Shown: positions 32,987-34,461 of the stretch, piece after piece
How the letters are laid out: each line of letters starts with the position of its first letter
Position numbering within the stretch: the stretch's first letter is position 1
From: Ilumatobacter nonamiensis YM16-303
Lineage (GTDB): Bacteria; Actinomycetota; Acidimicrobiia; Acidimicrobiales; Ilumatobacteraceae
DNA: 34,461 nt
Assembly: GCF_000350145.1 (NCBI RefSeq)
Contig: NZ_BAOL01000100.1
Span: 1 to 34,461 of the forward strand
Direction: 5' to 3'
Notes under the pieces: generated by a model
What the model saw: the letters and a program-made list of their open reading frames with translations, nothing else
Database searches by the model: none
What the model was told of the DNA's origin: nothing
Made by a program: the position numbers and the translations under genes

Positions 32987-34431
32987 CTCGCGCCGTCGTC
33001 GTCGGTGGCGGTGTGGGAGGACTCGCGACCGCCATCCGCCTCCGCGCCGCCGGCCACGACGTGACGCTGCTCGAGCGGAACGCGGCCGTCGGCGGCAAGC
33101 TCGCCGCGTTCGAACGCGACGGCTTCATCTTCGATGTCGGCCCGTCGCTGGTCACGTTGCCTCACGTGCTCGACGAGATCTTCCAGGTCGCGGGAACATC
33201 TCTCGATGAACAGCTGACGATGGTGCGACTCGACCCTCAGTTCCGCTACTCGTGGCGAGACGGCTCACGGCTCGTCGTCCCCGACAACAGCGTCGACACC
33301 GCCGCGGAATTTGACGTGTTCGCTCGGGGCGCGGGCGAGCAGTGGCGCGAGTTCGACGAGAACGGACGCACGATCTGGGAGATCGCCGAGCGCACCTTCT
33401 TCGCGGGACCGATGTCCGAACCGAGCGCGCTGCTGCAGCGGATGGAGTCTCCGCGCGACCTGGTCGACATCGACGCGATGCGCACGCTCCGTCGAGCCGC
33501 TCGCGACACCTTCGACGACGACCGGCTCCGCCAATGGGCCGAACGGTACGCGACCTACTCGGGATCGTCCGCGGCGAGGGCGCCCGCGACGCTCGCGTGC
33601 ATCCCTCACATCGAGGCGCGCTTCGGCTGCTGGTACCCGATGGGTGGGCTCGGCGCCCTTCGCAACGCGCTCGAAACGGTCGCGATCGACATCGGCGTTC
33701 TCATCCGCACCTCGACCGAGGTCGTGTCGATCACGTCGACACCGAACCGGGTCACCGGCGTCGAACTCGCGGACGGAGAGTTCATCGACGCTCCGATCGT
33801 CGTCGCCAACGTCGACGCCCAGCATCTCTACGACGACCTCATCCCGGACTCGGCTGCAGCGAAGGACGTGCGCAAGGCAGGCCGATCGACGAGTGGCTTC
33901 GCACTGTGCCTCGGAGTTCGCGGCCGCACGGAGAACATCGGCCACCACAACGTGTGGTTCTCCGACGACTCCTACCAGGAGACTCGCGCGCTCGACGCCG
34001 GACGACTCGCGCACGATCCCACGATCTACGGCTGCATCTCCGCCGTCACCGATCCGAGCCAGGCTCCCGAGGACAACGAGAACTGGTTCCTGCTCGTCAA
34101 CACACCCCCCGGGGTGGAGGTGGATGCCGAGCACTATCGGGACCTCGTGCTCGAACGACTGGCGACCCACGGAGTCGAGCTCCGTCGCCGCATCCGGTTC
34201 TGCGCGCACATGACACCCGCCGACATCGAGCACAACTACCGCTCGCCGGGTGGAGCGATCTACGGCACGTCGTCCAACGGGCGACGTGCCGCGTTCGCGC
34301 GGCCCGCCAATCGGGGGACGAAGCGCGGGCTGTACCTCGTGGGTGGATCGAGCCACCCCGGCGGCGGCCTCCCCCTCGTGGCGACCAGCGCCCGCATCGT
34401 CGCCGACATGATCACCGACGACTGGTCATGA
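32983..34431 (+). CDS. Second CrtI/CrtD-family carotenoid desaturase
   Basis: A 482-residue FAD enzyme. GGGVGG is at 8-13 (RAVVVGGGVGGLATAIRLRA), then LLERNAAVGGKLAAFERDGF and FDVGPSLVTLPHVLDEIF; the C-terminus LYLVGGSSHPGGGLPLVATSA is the CrtI-family fingerprint, with HPGGGLP instead of the LPGVGVP of the neighbouring CrtI. Being next to a CruF-like hydratase, it most likely acts as a 1-hydroxycarotenoid 3,4-desaturase (CrtD), but a role in phytoene-to-lycopene steps or as a ketolase/oxidase cannot be excluded. It begins in an ATGA overlap and ends in another with the next gene. Confidence 0.88.
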   Translation: MTRAVVVGGGVGGLATAIRLRAAGHDVTLLERNAAVGGKLAAFERDGFIFDVGPSLVTLPHVLDEIFQVAGTSLDEQLTMVRLDPQFRYSWRDGSRLVVPDNSVDTAAEFDVFARGAGEQWREFDENGRTIWEIAERTFFAGPMSEPSALLQRMESPRDLVDIDAMRTLRRAARDTFDDDRLRQWAERYATYSGSSAARAPATLACIPHIEARFGCWYPMGGLGALRNALETVAIDIGVLIRTSTEVVSITSTPNRVTGVELADGEFIDAPIVVANVDAQHLYDDLIPDSAAAKDVRKAGRSTSGFALCLGVRGRTENIGHHNVWFSDDSYQETRALDAGRLAHDPTIYGCISAVTDPSQAPEDNENWFLLVNTPPGVEVDAEHYRDLVLERLATHGVELRRRIRFCAHMTPADIEHNYRSPGGAIYGTSSNGRRAAFARPANRGTKRGLYLVGGSSHPGGGLPLVATSARIVADMITDDWS

Positions 34432-34461
34432 CCCGTTCTCGTGAACAGTTCGCGCACGGAG
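34428..34461 (+). CDS. Start of a further gene of the carotenoid cluster (cut by the window edge)
   Basis: An ATG overlaps the desaturase stop codon (ATGA at 34428-34431), and the frame stays open to the edge for 11 codons (MTRSREQFAHG). This is the same junction used by the two preceding genes, which is the main support. Function cannot be told from so little; glycosyltransferases and acyltransferases are common at this position in carotenoid clusters. Confidence 0.5.
   Translation, partial: MTRSREQFAHG

Overview
The window is dense, high-GC DNA with short intergenic gaps. It reads as an actinobacterial chromosome, most likely an Acidimicrobiia/Ilumatobacter-type organism. That placement is inferred from the protein families present (DisA beside RadA, a Ccr-type reductase, an acyl-CoA carboxylase with a short epsilon-like partner, an ECF41 sigma factor, a CruF carotenoid cluster) and from many apparently leaderless genes; no 16S or other marker was seen. 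No tRNA, rRNA, CRISPR array, insertion sequence or phage gene was found, so this is core chromosome rather than a mobile island.

Layout. 1-984 (minus) is the N-terminal part of a membrane-anchored FG-GAP-type surface protein. 1194-7153 (plus) holds radA, a carboxymuconolactone decarboxylase-family gene, and a likely operon disA / 2-oxoglutarate-Fe(II) oxygenase / SulP transporter. 7201-10056 (minus) holds an ECF41 sigma factor preceded by an FAD-dependent oxidoreductase with a promoter of the known ECF41 type, then a HAD phosphatase. 10102-12744 holds the divergent pair ccr / thiolase, with two matching palindromic operators in the shared promoter region. 12745-13088 has no gene; it contains a strong sigma70-type promoter and a terminator-like hairpin that together would define an unrecognised RNA of about 178 nt. 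13089-15900 (minus) is dnaX-recR without ybaB between them. 15982-18445 (plus) is a small lipoprotein and a CopC-CopD fusion. 18468-19595 (minus) is an ATP-dependent DNA ligase. 19739-21578 (plus) is an acyl-CoA carboxylase beta subunit and a 73-residue epsilon-like protein. Then come a metallophosphoesterase, modABC, rmuC, xseA-xseB, and from 28558 to the right edge a carotenoid cluster: GGPP synthase, CrtI, CrtB, a CruF-like hydratase, a second CrtI/CrtD-family desaturase and the first codons of one more gene.

How the genes work together. RadA, DisA, RecR, DnaX, RmuC, XseAB and the ligase make the window rich in DNA replication and repair functions, though they lie in separate transcription units. 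Thiolase and Ccr fit acetyl-CoA assimilation through the ethylmalonyl-CoA route or supply of ethylmalonyl-CoA, and the carboxylase fits propionyl-CoA handling. The carotenoid genes form a near-complete route from isoprenoid diphosphates to a hydroxylated, further desaturated carotenoid. A recurring feature is a TAnnnT hexamer 6-9 nt before the start codon in place of a Shine-Dalgarno sequence, implying leaderless transcripts.
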